From positions 62,001 through 126,000 of the forward strand of contig NZ_JAVRIC010000004.1 of the NCBI RefSeq assembly GCF_031846245.1: a stretch of 64,000 nt of DNA. The letters run 5' to 3'. Below the pieces are notes generated by a model. It did no database searches. It was not told where the DNA came from and saw only the letters and a program-made list of their open reading frames with translations. Source of the stretch: Banduia mediterranea (GTDB taxonomy: Bacteria > Pseudomonadota > Gammaproteobacteria > Nevskiales > Nevskiaceae). The position numbers and the translations under genes are program-made. This document shows, piece by piece, positions 9,363 through 21,760 of the stretch; positions within the stretch are counted from its first letter, which is position 1, and the number at the start of each line of letters is the position of its first letter.

Positions 9363-9849
9363 CCAGGCGCGCGATCAGACCGGCCAAGGCAGCGCCAACC
9401 GTCTCGCGGCGCACCTGTTCGCGATCGCCGTCGAACCGGAACCGCCGCGCCTGCGCATCACAGCCCCGCGTCTGCCAAGCGATCCACACGGTCCCCACCG
9501 GCTTGCCAGCGGTCCCGCCGCCCGGCCCGGCGATGCCGGTCACGGCAATGGCGTGGTCGACCGGCGCATGCTCCAGCACACCGTCCGTCATCGCCCGCGC
9601 CGTCTGTTCACTGACCGCACCAAAGCGGGCGATCGTCGCCTCCGGCACCCCCAGCAACTCGCTTTTGGCGCGATTCGAATACGAGACCAGCCCGCGTTCG
9701 AACCAGCCGGAGCTGCCGGCGATATCCGTCAGGCATTTCGCAATCCAGCCACCCGTGCAGGACTCGGCCGTGGCCAGCCACTGGCCGCGTTCGGCCAAGC
9801 GCCCGGCGACTGTCTTCGCCAGTCGGTTGAGTGCTTCGTCGTCGTTCAT
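9355..9849 (-). CDS. pncC: Nicotinamide-nucleotide amidase (CinA C-terminal family)
   Basis: A 164-residue protein corresponding to the stand-alone CinA C-terminal domain. It deamidates NMN to nicotinic acid mononucleotide for pyridine nucleotide salvage. Family motifs are ATAESCTGGWIAKCLTD (residues about 25-41), SYSNRAKSELLGV, and AVTGIAGPGGGTAGKPVGTV (about 103-123). It lies upstream of thpR and in the same neighbourhood as recA, the position it occupies in many Gammaproteobacteria. It is divergent from mutS, leaving about 140 bp for both promoters. Confidence 0.93.
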   Translation of the reverse strand: MNDDEALNRLAKTVAGRLAERGQWLATAESCTGGWIAKCLTDIAGSSGWFERGLVSYSNRAKSELLGVPEATIARFGAVSEQTARAMTDGVLEHAPVDHAIAVTGIAGPGGGTAGKPVGTVWIAWQTRGCDAQARRFRFDGDREQVRRETVGAALAGLIARLDG

Positions 9850-9988
9850 GCAATCACGCTAGCATCTGGAAGCGAATGCGGCGACGCCTACTCGTGACGC
9901 GGTTCGCGGCGCCATGTGGTGGCGCCCCTTGGTGCGACCGGCGGCGCTTGGCACACTAGCGCCCCGTTTCATGCCGCCGCCTCATCGA

Positions 9989-12574
9989 ATGAACCCCGCC
10001 GAGCACGCCGGTCACACCCCGGTGATGCAGCAATACCTGTCGCTGAAAGCCCAGCATCCGAATGAGTTGCTGCTGTTCCGCATGGGCGATTTCTATGAAG
10101 TGTTCTTCGACGACGCGGTCAAGGCCGCGCGCCTGCTCAACATCACGCTGACCAAGCGCGGTGAATCGGCCGGCACGCCGATTCCGATGGCCGGCGTGCC
10201 GTATCACGCGGTGGAGCAGTATCTGGCGCGGCTGCTCAAGCTCGGCGAATCCGTGGCGATTGCCGAGCAGGTCGGCGAAGTCGGCGCCGCCAAGGGGCCG
10301 GTCGCGCGCGAGGTGGTGCGTATCGTCACCCCCGGCACTGCTACCGAGGAATCGCTGCTCAATCCCAATCGCCAGAACCTGCTGGTGGCCTGCTGCCGCG
10401 AACGCGGTGCTTTCGGCCTGGCCTGGCTGGAACTGTCATCGGGCCGCTTTTCGGTGATGCAGCCCGCGACCGAAGGCGAATGGCTGGCGGAGCTGCACCG
10501 CCTCTCGCCGACCGAACTGCTGGCGCCGGAAGGTCTGATGCTGCCGGCGGGTTTCCTGCCACGCGCGCGACCACCCTGGCACTTCGACAGCACCTCCGCC
10601 TATCGCCTGCTGGTGGAGCAATTCGCCACGCGCGACCTCAAGGGGTTCGGCTGCGAGGCGCTGCCGTGTGCGATCGCGGCGGCCGGCGCGCTGCTGCAAT
10701 ACGCCCGCGAAACCCAGCGTGGCGCGCTGCCGCACATCACCGCCTTGCGTACCGAATCGGCCGACGACACGCTGATCCTGGACGGCATCACGCGGCGCAA
10801 TCTGGAGATCGACGAGTCGCTGTCCGGCAAACCGCAGCACACCCTGGTGGCGGTCTTCGACACTTGCCGCACGCCCATGGGCAGCCGCCTGCTGCGCAGC
10901 TGGCTGGCCCGGCCCTTGCGCACGCGCGCCGTGCTCCAGGGGCGCCAGCAGGCCGTGGCCTGGCTGCGCAGCGACTGCGCCTACACGCTGCTGCGCGAGG
11001 CGCTGGAACCCTGCTCGGACGCCGAGCGCATCCTGGCGCGCGTGGCCCTGCGCAGCGCCCGGCCACGCGACATCGCGGGACTCGCCTCGACCCTGGCCGC
11101 GCTGCCATCCGTGCACGCCGTATTGGACGAAGCGCCGCTCAGCCTGCTGCGCGCGCTGTGCGAAACGATGGGCAATCACAACGACACTGTCGCCTGGCTG
11201 CACAGCGCCTTGGCGGACGAGCTGCCGCTGCTGGCCAAGGACGGCAGCGTGTTCCGCTCGGGCTACGATGCCGAACTCGACGAACTGCGCAATCTGTCCG
11301 AAAACGCCGACGGCTATCTCTCCGACCTCGAAACACGCGAACGCACACGTACCGGCATCGACAATCTCAAGGTCGGCTACAACCGCGTACACGGTTACTA
11401 CATCGAACTGTCGCGCATACACGCCGAGCGCGTGCCGGTGGATTACACGCGCCGCCAGACGCTCAAGGGCGCGGAACGTTACATCACCGAGGAACTCAAG
11501 CGCTTCGAGGACCAGGTACTGTCAGCGCGCGAACGCGCGCTGGCCCGCGAGAAACAGCTCTACGAGGCATTGCTCGACCGGCTGCTGGCCGATCTGCCGG
11601 CCTTGCAGGACGCTGCATCCGCACTCGCCGAACTCGATGTGCTGGCCTGTTTCGCGGAACGCGCCGACGCGCTCGATCTGGTCGCGCCGCAACTCAGCGA
11701 CGCCCCCGGCCTGCACATTGTCGCCGGCCGCCATCCGGTGGTGGAACGCCACACCCGCGAGCCGTTCGTCGCCAACGATCTGCTGTTCGACGACGAACGC
11801 CGCCTGCTGGTCATCACCGGCCCCAACATGGGCGGCAAGTCCACCTACATGCGGCAGACCTCGCTGATCGCACTGCTGGCACACACCGGCGCCTGCGTGC
11901 CGGCCGATTCGGTGCGGATCGGTCCGATCGACCGCATCTTCACGCGCATCGGCGCAGCCGACGATCTCGCCTCCGGGCAGTCGACCTTCATGGTCGAAAT
12001 GAGCGAAACCGCCAACATCCTGCACAACGCCAGCGAGCAGTCACTGATCCTGATGGACGAAATCGGACGCGGCACCTCGACCTACGACGGCCTGTCGCTG
12101 GCCCAGGCCTGCGCCGAATGGCTGGCCACGCGCACACGCGCGTTCACGCTGTTCGCCACGCATTATTTCGAACTGACGGCGCTGGCGCAGACCCTGCCCG
12201 GCGTGGTCAACGTGCATCTGGACGCCGCCGAATACCACGGCGAGCATGGCGAACAACTGGTCCTGCTGCACCGGGTCAAGGACGGACCGGCGAACCGCAG
12301 CTTCGGCATTCAGGTGGCCGCGCTGGCCGGTATTCCCAAGCCGCTGATCGCCCGCGCGCGGGCCTGTCTCGAACAACTGGAGCGGCGTCCGGTCGGCGGC
12401 GCGGAAACCACGCCGCAAATGGCCCTGTTCAACGCCGCGCCTGCGCCGACGGAGCCCGCGCCGCTGTCGGAATCGCTGCGACAGCTCGACAGCATCGATC
12501 CCAACGACATGAGTCCACGTCAGGCGCTGGACGCGCTGTTCGAACTCAAGGCGCTGCGCAAGCTGGAACGCTGA
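9989..12574 (+). CDS. mutS: DNA mismatch repair protein MutS
   Basis: Recognises mismatches and small loops and initiates methyl-directed repair with MutL. The mismatch-binding Phe-x-Glu motif is in GDFYEVF (residues 35-37). The ATPase domain has Walker [10 protein letters not shown] (around residue 611) and the Walker B/signature [12 protein letters not shown]. The C-terminus carries the short dimerisation helix [15 protein letters not shown]. An upstream start at 9914 is possible, but [17 protein letters not shown] at 9989 gives 861 residues, close to the family norm. No strong ribosome binding site distinguishes the candidates. Divergent from pncC. Confidence 0.96.
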   Translation: MNPAEHAGHTPVMQQYLSLKAQHPNELLLFRMGDFYEVFFDDAVKAARLLNITLTKRGESAGTPIPMAGVPYHAVEQYLARLLKLGESVAIAEQVGEVGAAKGPVAREVVRIVTPGTATEESLLNPNRQNLLVACCRERGAFGLAWLELSSGRFSVMQPATEGEWLAELHRLSPTELLAPEGLMLPAGFLPRARPPWHFDSTSAYRLLVEQFATRDLKGFGCEALPCAIAAAGALLQYARETQRGALPHITALRTESADDTLILDGITRRNLEIDESLSGKPQHTLVAVFDTCRTPMGSRLLRSWLARPLRTRAVLQGRQQAVAWLRSDCAYTLLREALEPCSDAERILARVALRSARPRDIAGLASTLAALPSVHAVLDEAPLSLLRALCETMGNHNDTVAWLHSALADELPLLAKDGSVFRSGYDAELDELRNLSENADGYLSDLETRERTRTGIDNLKVGYNRVHGYYIELSRIHAERVPVDYTRRQTLKGAERYITEELKRFEDQVLSARERALAREKQLYEALLDRLLADLPALQDAASALAELDVLACFAERADALDLVAPQLSDAPGLHIVAGRHPVVERHTREPFVANDLLFDDERRLLVITGPNMGGKSTYMRQTSLIALLAHTGACVPADSVRIGPIDRIFTRIGAADDLASGQSTFMVEMSETANILHNASEQSLILMDEIGRGTSTYDGLSLAQACAEWLATRTRAFTLFATHYFELTALAQTLPGVVNVHLDAAEYHGEHGEQLVLLHRVKDGPANRSFGIQVAALAGIPKPLIARARACLEQLERRPVGGAETTPQMALFNAAPAPTEPAPLSESLRQLDSIDPNDMSPRQALDALFELKALRKLER

Positions 12575-12592
12575 GTGCGGAACAGCCTGCCG

Positions 12593-16228
<3,636 letters not shown>

Positions 16229-16256
16229 GGACTCGTCCAGAAAAGTCAGAAATCAG

Positions 16257-16290
16257 TCTCGCGCAAAGCCGCCAGGACGCCAAGGCGCGG
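16257..16290 (+). repeat. CTCGCGCAAAGCCGCCA(A/G)GAC dispersed repeat, copy 1
   Basis: The stretch CTCGCGCAAAGCCGCCAGG followed by ACGCCAAGGCGCGG lies just upstream of the oxoprolinase start. A near-identical sequence occurs on the opposite strand at 46001-46021 (CTCGCGCAAAGCCGCCAAGAC). It looks like a member of the short intergenic repeat family built on CGCAAAG and CGCCAAG units that is common in related genomes. Confidence 0.5.
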
Positions 16291-16332
16291 ACAGACTTCG
16301 TTCCGCCTGCATCGGCCCGACACGCGACTCGC

Positions 16333-16725
16333 CTACACGGCGGCGCGCAGACCCAAGTGTTCGACAAAAGGGTCGAAATCGCGATCTCGATACAGCAACG
16401 GATAGCGGTCCGCGATGCAGCGCGTAGCAATCAAAGTGTCGATGGTCTTGCGGACGGTGACGCCTCTGGCGCGCAGGCGGCGAAAATTTCGCGCCGCTTC
16501 GATTGCGATGGCTTGACCGACAATTTCCACCACTTGCAGTTCCCCGAGCAGCCGTCGCGCACGGCGGAAGTCGCGCTCATGCGTGAAGCCCTGCAACACC
16601 TCGGTCAGGATCAGGTCGCCGATCAATACCGGCTCGTTCCCCAAAGCGCCATCGAGCCGATCGGTTTCGGCGCAGGCGACACCCCGGAAATAGTCGACCC
16701 AGACACTGGAATCGACCAGGATCAC
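16333..16725 (-). CDS. vapC: VapC-type PIN-domain ribonuclease toxin
   Basis: A 130-residue PIN-domain protein, by family an Mg-dependent site-specific RNase (often cutting initiator tRNA or rRNA) that is held inactive by its antitoxin. The acidic active-site residues are visible: D5 in MILVDSSVWVDYF, E42 in LTEVLQGF, D96 in KTIDTLIA and D115/D117 near the C-terminus. The start codon overlaps the antitoxin stop by 4 nt, the usual vapBC coupling. Length is typical and nothing suggests inactivation. Confidence 0.92.
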   Translation of the reverse strand: MILVDSSVWVDYFRGVACAETDRLDGALGNEPVLIGDLILTEVLQGFTHERDFRRARRLLGELQVVEIVGQAIAIEAARNFRRLRARGVTVRKTIDTLIATRCIADRYPLLYRDRDFDPFVEHLGLRAAV

Positions 16726-16943
16726 ACGGCATCTCCGGAGCCCATAGGCGTCCGGTCGACACGCATGGCCTCCAAATCTCCTTGCCAGTCCAGCTTGCCG
16801 CGGAATTTCCGCAACTGGGCCTGACGCTCCAGGCGCAACAGCGTGCGCAGGCCCTTCTCCACTGCCTCCCGCTTGGTCTTGATGCCAGTGAGTCGGAGCG
16901 TCTCCTGCATCAGGTCTTCGTCAATCACGATATTGGTGCGCAT
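16722..16943 (-). CDS. vapB: VapB-type antitoxin
   Basis: A 73-residue antitoxin. The N-terminal MRTNIVIDEDLMQETLRLTG is a short DNA-binding strand-helix of the kind that dimerises on the operator. The helical, charged C-terminal half (LLRLERQAQLRKFRGKLDW) is the part expected to wrap around the toxin. First gene of the vapBC pair. An inverted repeat lies immediately upstream of its start codon and should be the autoregulatory operator. Confidence 0.9.
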   Translation of the reverse strand: MRTNIVIDEDLMQETLRLTGIKTKREAVEKGLRTLLRLERQAQLRKFRGKLDWQGDLEAMRVDRTPMGSGDAV

Positions 16944-16975
16944 AATGTGTACTAAAAGATCAATTCATACACATT
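16944..16975 (-). promoter_or_regulatory. vapBC operator/promoter
   Basis: A perfect inverted repeat AATGTGTA (16944-16951) and TACACATT (16968-16975) with a 16-nt spacer abuts the vapB start codon. On the minus strand the distal arm overlaps a consensus-like -10 hexamer TACAAT (16979-16974). Binding of a VapB or VapBC complex here would block transcription, as known for the family. The -35 element is weak. Confidence 0.6.
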
Positions 16976-17130
16976 GTAGCAAGGCCAGCATTGGCTTGAT
17001 AGCCGCCCGGACTGAATAACAAGGCTCAATTTCCGAACCTCATGCCCAGTATTGAAGAACAACGCGGTAAGGATGAAACTCTTCATGGTGCCGGAGTACA
17101 TTAGGCACACGTTGTCCTGGATGGCTCTCC

Positions 17131-17400
17131 GTGAAACTGTTCGCATGGGCTCCGGAAAGGAATGCACTTCTGAAACGGGAGCGTGGTATCAGTTTCGAGG
17201 AGGTGCTGTTTCATCTGGAAGCCGGTGATGTACTGGACATCTTCGAGCACCCCAATCAAGACCGGTATCCGGGGCAGAGGATTTACGCGATCGAGATCGA
17301 GGCATATGTCTATCTGGTGCCATTCGTGGAGTCCGAGAACGAAGTCTTTCTCAAGACAATCATCCCAAGCCGAAAGGCCACCCAAAGATACAAAAGGTGA
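17131..17400 (+). CDS. brnT: BrnT-family ribonuclease toxin
   Basis: An 89-residue BrnT-like toxin with an RNase fold related to RelE. Family features are the N-terminal W-x-P-E-R-N segment, KRERGISFEEVLFHLEAGDVLD, a YAIEIEAYVYLVPFVE strand and the C-terminal FLKTIIPSRKATQRY tail. It opens with a GTG codon; no better ATG is in frame. The toxin precedes its antitoxin, the usual order for brnTA. A short GTGCC/GGCAC inverted repeat (17088-17092, 17104-17108) lies upstream and may be the operator. Opposite in strand to the neighbouring vapBC. Confidence 0.8.
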   Translation: MKLFAWAPERNALLKRERGISFEEVLFHLEAGDVLDIFEHPNQDRYPGQRIYAIEIEAYVYLVPFVESENEVFLKTIIPSRKATQRYKR

Positions 17401-17405
17401 ACGCG

Positions 17406-17678
17406 ATGACTGAACGCGACCGGGAAGAAGAAGAAATTCTCGAAGCCTTCGAGGCTGGAACACTCAAGCGGGTTGCTGAGGCTCGGTCCTTGTTGCAGCG
17501 CCACCAAGGCTACGCCGAAGCGACGTTTCGAAAAGACGCACGAATCAACATTCGTCTGTCCTCACGCGATTTGCGTGGCTTGCAGAAACGCGCACTGGCG
17601 GAGGGCATCCCGTATCAAACCTTGATCGCGAGCATTCTCCACAAGTACGTGGAGGGCCGCTTGCGCGACGAAGGGTGA
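17406..17678 (+). CDS. BrnA/CopG-like antitoxin
   Basis: A 90-residue partner of the BrnT-like toxin. The acidic N-terminal helix (TERDREEEEILEAFEAG) should contact the toxin. The C-terminal half has a ribbon-helix-helix-like motif (INIRLSSRDLRGLQKRALAEG, then PYQTLIASILHKYVEG) typical of CopG-type DNA-binding antitoxins. GTG 17397 overlapping the toxin stop is possible, but ATG 17406 has an AAAAGG site about 8 nt upstream and is preferred. Together the two genes form a complete module. Confidence 0.8.
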   Translation: MTERDREEEEILEAFEAGTLKRVAEARSLLQRHQGYAEATFRKDARINIRLSSRDLRGLQKRALAEGIPYQTLIASILHKYVEGRLRDEG

Positions 17679-17761
17679 GTTCGAGAGCCCACATCGAATC
17701 CCGACGGCGCCAAAATCCTTCCTCGCGGAATCCGTGACCCCGCACCGGGGCCCCGGCAGCT

Positions 17762-19519
17762 TCAGGTTCCCTCGAGCTTTCGCGCCGCGATCCATGCCTC
17801 CACCTGCTGTTCCAGCACCGTCATCGGCAGCGATCCGTTGAACAGCACGGCGTCATGGAAGGTGCGTACGTCAAAGTCCGCACCGAGGGCAGCTTCGGCT
17901 CTGGAACGCAGCTCAACCAGTTTGAGTTCGCCGATCTTGTAGCCGAGCGCCTGCCCGGGCCAGGAGACGTAGCGCTGCAATTCGATATCGATGTTCAGCG
18001 GCGACATCGCGGTGTTGTCGGCGAAACAGGCACGGGCCTGCTCGAAGCTCCAGTGCTTCCAGTGAATACCCGTATCGGCGACCAGGCGGCAGGCGCGCCA
18101 CATTTCGTAGGACAAACGACCGAACCGCTCGTAGGCATCGCGGTAGATTCCCATGCTTTCGCCGAGGCGCTCCGCGTACAGGCCCCAGCCTTCGCCGAAC
18201 GGCGTGAAATACAGCTCGCGGCGGAAATCCGGCACTTCGTCCTGTTCCTGCGCGAGCGCGACCTGAATGTGGTGACCGGGCGCGCCTTCGTGCAATACCA
18301 ACGCCGGAAGCTCATAGAGCGGGCGCTGGTCGAGATGTGAGGTGTTGATCATCAACCCGCCGGCCCGGCCCTTGTCCGGATCGCCGGAAAAATAACGGCC
18401 GGTGGTGTAGCCGTCCTCGATGTCCGCCGGCACCGCGCGCACGCCATAGCTGAGCCGTGGCAAGGTCTTGAAGTGGGCCGGCAGCAGGCCATCGACGCGC
18501 TTGGCGATTTCGGACGCCTTTTCGAGCAGGTCCTGACGGCTGGCCGCCACGAATTGCGGGTCGGCGCGCAGGCTGGCGATGAACGCGCTGAGCGTACCGT
18601 CGAAGCCGACCTCCTCCATCACCGCCTGCATGCGCGCGCGAATTCGCGCCACCTCGCGCTGGCCGAGTTCGAAGATCTGCTCGGGCGTCATCGTGGTCGT
18701 GGTATGACGTCGCACCAGGAAGCGGTAGTAGGCCTCGCCATCCGGCAGCGAGGACACCGCCAGGCTTTTCGTCGAGGCCGGCAGGTATTCGGCTTCGAGG
18801 AAGCGGGCGAAGTCGGCGCGCGCCGGGCCGATCCGGTCGCGGATCAGCGCGCGTCCTCGGTCGAGCAGCGCCGTCCGCTGCTGCTCTGGAATCGATTCCG
18901 GTAGCTCCGACAACGGCGCCAGCAGAGGGTCCTGTTCGACCGGCACCGCCGCCGCCCTGCGTACACGCGGCAACACCGATTCGACCGTGATGTGCGGCAA
19001 CACGAATCCGGTGTCGACACCCCGCCGCAGATTGTCGAGGTTGGCGCGGTAGTAGTCCGGAACGGCTCCCAGTACCGCCAGCCAGTGCTCGGCCTGCTCG
19101 ACCGTGGCGGGGCGGGTGCGGTCCGCGCGGTAGTTCAGCGCGAGGTCGAAACCGCCGTCGCTGTTGAAGGGCATGCGCGCCTCATCGAACGCGGTGGCGT
19201 CGATGTGCTCGTCGACCGTCCATTTGAGCAGGGCCAGGGTGATGCGATCCTTTTCATCCAGGCCTGCGGCCGGGATCCCGACGAGTCGTGCCCGCACCTG
19301 ACGCAGACTGGTTTCGCGCAATTGGTCTGCCGCAGGACTGAGATCCGGCAGCAGCCGGTCGTCGCCCGCCAGATCATCCTCGCTCATTTCCGGCCAGTCG
19401 ATCTGCTCGTAGAGCGCAACGGCTTCGGTCAGGGCCGGGTTGGTTACGGTTGCGGCCGGGGCCAGGTTCGCCCAGGCGATGAGGCCGGCGCACAGCCAAA
19501 GACCGAACGCATTTCGCAT
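17762..19519 (-). CDS. DUF885 family secreted hydrolase
   Basis: A 585-residue exported protein of the DUF885 family. An N-terminal signal peptide (FGLWLCAGLIAWANLAPAA) directs it to the periplasm. The conserved HEGAPGHHIQ motif near residue 410 resembles a gluzincin-type metallopeptidase helix, and downstream YAERLGESMG and related helices complete the family pattern. Metal-dependent peptidase activity is an inference from fold similarity; the substrate is unknown. The gene stands alone, with an 82-bp gap to the brnTA pair and about 140 bp to the divergent DUF1338 gene. Confidence 0.85.
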   Translation of the reverse strand: MRNAFGLWLCAGLIAWANLAPAATVTNPALTEAVALYEQIDWPEMSEDDLAGDDRLLPDLSPAADQLRETSLRQVRARLVGIPAAGLDEKDRITLALLKWTVDEHIDATAFDEARMPFNSDGGFDLALNYRADRTRPATVEQAEHWLAVLGAVPDYYRANLDNLRRGVDTGFVLPHITVESVLPRVRRAAAVPVEQDPLLAPLSELPESIPEQQRTALLDRGRALIRDRIGPARADFARFLEAEYLPASTKSLAVSSLPDGEAYYRFLVRRHTTTTMTPEQIFELGQREVARIRARMQAVMEEVGFDGTLSAFIASLRADPQFVAASRQDLLEKASEIAKRVDGLLPAHFKTLPRLSYGVRAVPADIEDGYTTGRYFSGDPDKGRAGGLMINTSHLDQRPLYELPALVLHEGAPGHHIQVALAQEQDEVPDFRRELYFTPFGEGWGLYAERLGESMGIYRDAYERFGRLSYEMWRACRLVADTGIHWKHWSFEQARACFADNTAMSPLNIDIELQRYVSWPGQALGYKIGELKLVELRSRAEAALGADFDVRTFHDAVLFNGSLPMTVLEQQVEAWIAARKLEGT

Positions 19520-19662
19520 GAAGAAATCCCCAAAAACAGGTCAAGAACCCGGGCGACTCTAACCGCTTCGGCTCATGCCGGGCAGCATCCGCCATAGCGT
19601 GGTCGCTTGGATTAGACTTCGGCCCCGCGGTTCATACTCACCCCGCCTACGGAGTTCCAGAA

Positions 19663-20598
19663 ATGGCTCAGACCATTGCCACCGCCGAGCTGCGCGCCCG
19701 CTTCGTCGAAGCGGCCACGGCGAAGTTCGCGACCAATGTCCCCGATTTCCTCGCCCTGCAAAAGCTGGTGGCGGACAACGGCGGCCGGTTCCGCAACGAT
19801 CACGGCGCGATCCGCACGGCCGACCCGGCGGTGCGCGATCTGTTCGTGGAGGCCGCGGCAGTGCTGGGACTCCAGCGCGACCTGGACTACGCGTTCCCGA
19901 CCAAGAAACTCGTGTCATTCGATCTTCAGGTACCAGGAGACGATTCCACGCAGTTCAAGATTTTCGTGTCGCAGGTCGACCTCGACGCCTTTCCGCCGGA
20001 CGTGACTGCCCTGATTCGCGAGGATTGTGCGGAGCAGGCCGATGCGGTGGATCACGCCAGGTTCAGAGCCCTGATCGCCAAGGCTGGCGAATCCGGCCTG
20101 GAAGCCGATGAGGCGCAGGCTTTCATCGACTATTTCGTCGACCGATTGATGACGCGCAACGGACCGCCGATGAAACGCAGCACACTGCAGGCAGTTGCCG
20201 AAGTCTCAGGGGAAGCCGCCAGTGCACTGGCGCTGGGGCCGGACTTCAACCACGTGACCATCGACGTGCTCGCCGCCGGCTATCCCGGCATCGACGAAAT
20301 GACGACAGCGATGCGTGAACGGGGCTTCCGCCTGCTGCCGAAGATTCAGGGCGAACCCGGCAGCAAGCTGCGTCAGACGGCGACGATGGCGGCGACGATG
20401 GAGACGCCGGTGCGCGAGGCCGACGGCCGCATCGGCAGCGCGCAGACCGAAAGGCAGTTCGTGGAAATCATCGAACGCGGACTGGTCGACAGGACCGACG
20501 GTGCGCCGCGCATCTTCAAGAATTTTCTCGCCGCCAATGCCGAGAAGATCTTCGATGCCGCAAGCACGCATGCGCGCGCGGCAGCCGAAAGCTGCTGA
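19663..20598 (+). CDS. DUF1338 / 2-oxoadipate dioxygenase-decarboxylase family protein
   Basis: A 311-residue protein of the DUF1338 family, whose longer members (HglS/YdcJ type) are Fe(II)-dependent enzymes that convert 2-oxoadipate to 2-hydroxyglutarate. Potential metal ligands are visible in PDFNHVTIDV (around residue 190) and in KIQGEPGSKLRQTAT (around 225). It belongs to the short form of the family (HglS itself is about 460 residues), so the substrate may differ. No lysine catabolism genes are nearby. Start ATG 19663 follows a CGGAG-containing stretch about 10 nt upstream. Confidence 0.75.
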   Translation: MAQTIATAELRARFVEAATAKFATNVPDFLALQKLVADNGGRFRNDHGAIRTADPAVRDLFVEAAAVLGLQRDLDYAFPTKKLVSFDLQVPGDDSTQFKIFVSQVDLDAFPPDVTALIREDCAEQADAVDHARFRALIAKAGESGLEADEAQAFIDYFVDRLMTRNGPPMKRSTLQAVAEVSGEAASALALGPDFNHVTIDVLAAGYPGIDEMTTAMRERGFRLLPKIQGEPGSKLRQTATMAATMETPVREADGRIGSAQTERQFVEIIERGLVDRTDGAPRIFKNFLAANAEKIFDAASTHARAAAESC

Positions 20599-20604
20599 GC
20601 CGTC

Positions 20605-21687
20605 TCAGTCCTCGGCAATCTCGATGCTCGGAAACGCGTCAGGCGCTTCGCCGTAGGCCAGGCGAGCCACGGCCCGGCGCGCGATGCTGCGATAAAGCAG
20701 GGCGATCTCGGATTCGGGCTCCGCAACCACGGTCGGCACACCGGAATCGGCCTGCTCGCGGATCGAGCGCGACAGCGGCAGGCTGCCGAGCAGTTCCACG
20801 TCGTAACGCTCCGCGATACTGTCGCCGCCGCCCTGGCCGAACACGTGCTCGCTGCGCCCGCAGTTCGGACAGGTGTACAGCGCCATGTTCTCGACAATGC
20901 CGAGCACCGGCACTTCCACGCGGCGGAACATCTGCAGGCCGCGCTTGGCATCGAGCGTGGCGATGTCCTGCGGCGTGGTCACGATCACCGCCCCGGCCAG
21001 GGGAATGCGCTGCGCCAGCGTCAGCTGTACGTCGCCGGTACCGGGCGGCATATCGACCACGAGATAATCCAGATCGTCCCAGCGCGCGTCGTTGATCAAC
21101 TGCATCAGCGCCTGCGTGACGATCGGGCCGCGCCAGATCATCGGCTGCTCGGGGTCCACCAGAAAACCGATCGACATCACCTGCAGCCCGTGCGCACGCA
21201 CCGGGATCGCGAGCTTGCCATCCGGCGATTGCGGCTTCTCGTCCGGCACGCCCAGCATCTGCGGCTGACTGGGGCCATAGATATCCGCATCGAGCATGCC
21301 GACACGCGCGCCTTCCGCCAGCAGCGCCAGCGCGAAATTTGCGGCGACCGTGGACTTGCCGACGCCGCCCTTGCCGCTGGCCACGGCGATGACATTGCGA
21401 ATACCCGGCAAAGGCACCAGCTTCTGCTGCGCCGCATGCGAGCGCACGGCCCAGTCCAGCGTGACTTGTGATTCGATGCCATGTTCAGTCAGCAGGGCGC
21501 GCACCCGGCCGATCAGGGTGTCGCGCAGGCTCGCCGCCGGGAAGTCCAGACGCAGATGCACGATGGCGCGGCCGTCCTCGCGACGTGCCTCGGCGACGGC
21601 CCCGGCCTCGGCCAGTCCGCGACCGATCAAGGGGTCGACGATCTGATCGAGCAGGGCCAGCAGTTCGGTATCGGCGTGCGCGTTCAC
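20605..21687 (-). CDS. apbC: Iron-sulfur cluster carrier protein ApbC/Mrp
   Basis: A 360-residue P-loop ATPase that carries and delivers [4Fe-4S] clusters to apo-proteins. An N-terminal MIP18-like domain (to about residue 90) precedes the deviant Walker A SGKGGVGKST (around 107). The cluster-binding CPNC pair is near residue 275 (YTCPNCGRSEHVFG). The 3' end converges on the DUF1338 gene with a 6-nt gap. Family assignment is secure; client proteins are not indicated by context. Confidence 0.95.
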   Translation of the reverse strand: MNAHADTELLALLDQIVDPLIGRGLAEAGAVAEARREDGRAIVHLRLDFPAASLRDTLIGRVRALLTEHGIESQVTLDWAVRSHAAQQKLVPLPGIRNVIAVASGKGGVGKSTVAANFALALLAEGARVGMLDADIYGPSQPQMLGVPDEKPQSPDGKLAIPVRAHGLQVMSIGFLVDPEQPMIWRGPIVTQALMQLINDARWDDLDYLVVDMPPGTGDVQLTLAQRIPLAGAVIVTTPQDIATLDAKRGLQMFRRVEVPVLGIVENMALYTCPNCGRSEHVFGQGGGDSIAERYDVELLGSLPLSRSIREQADSGVPTVVAEPESEIALLYRSIARRAVARLAYGEAPDAFPSIEIAED

Positions 21688-21760
21688 GAAACCTCGGAAT
21701 GTGCAAAGGGGGCGGAAAGTCTAGGCCGCTATCACGCGACATGCACAGGCCTCGTTGGGC

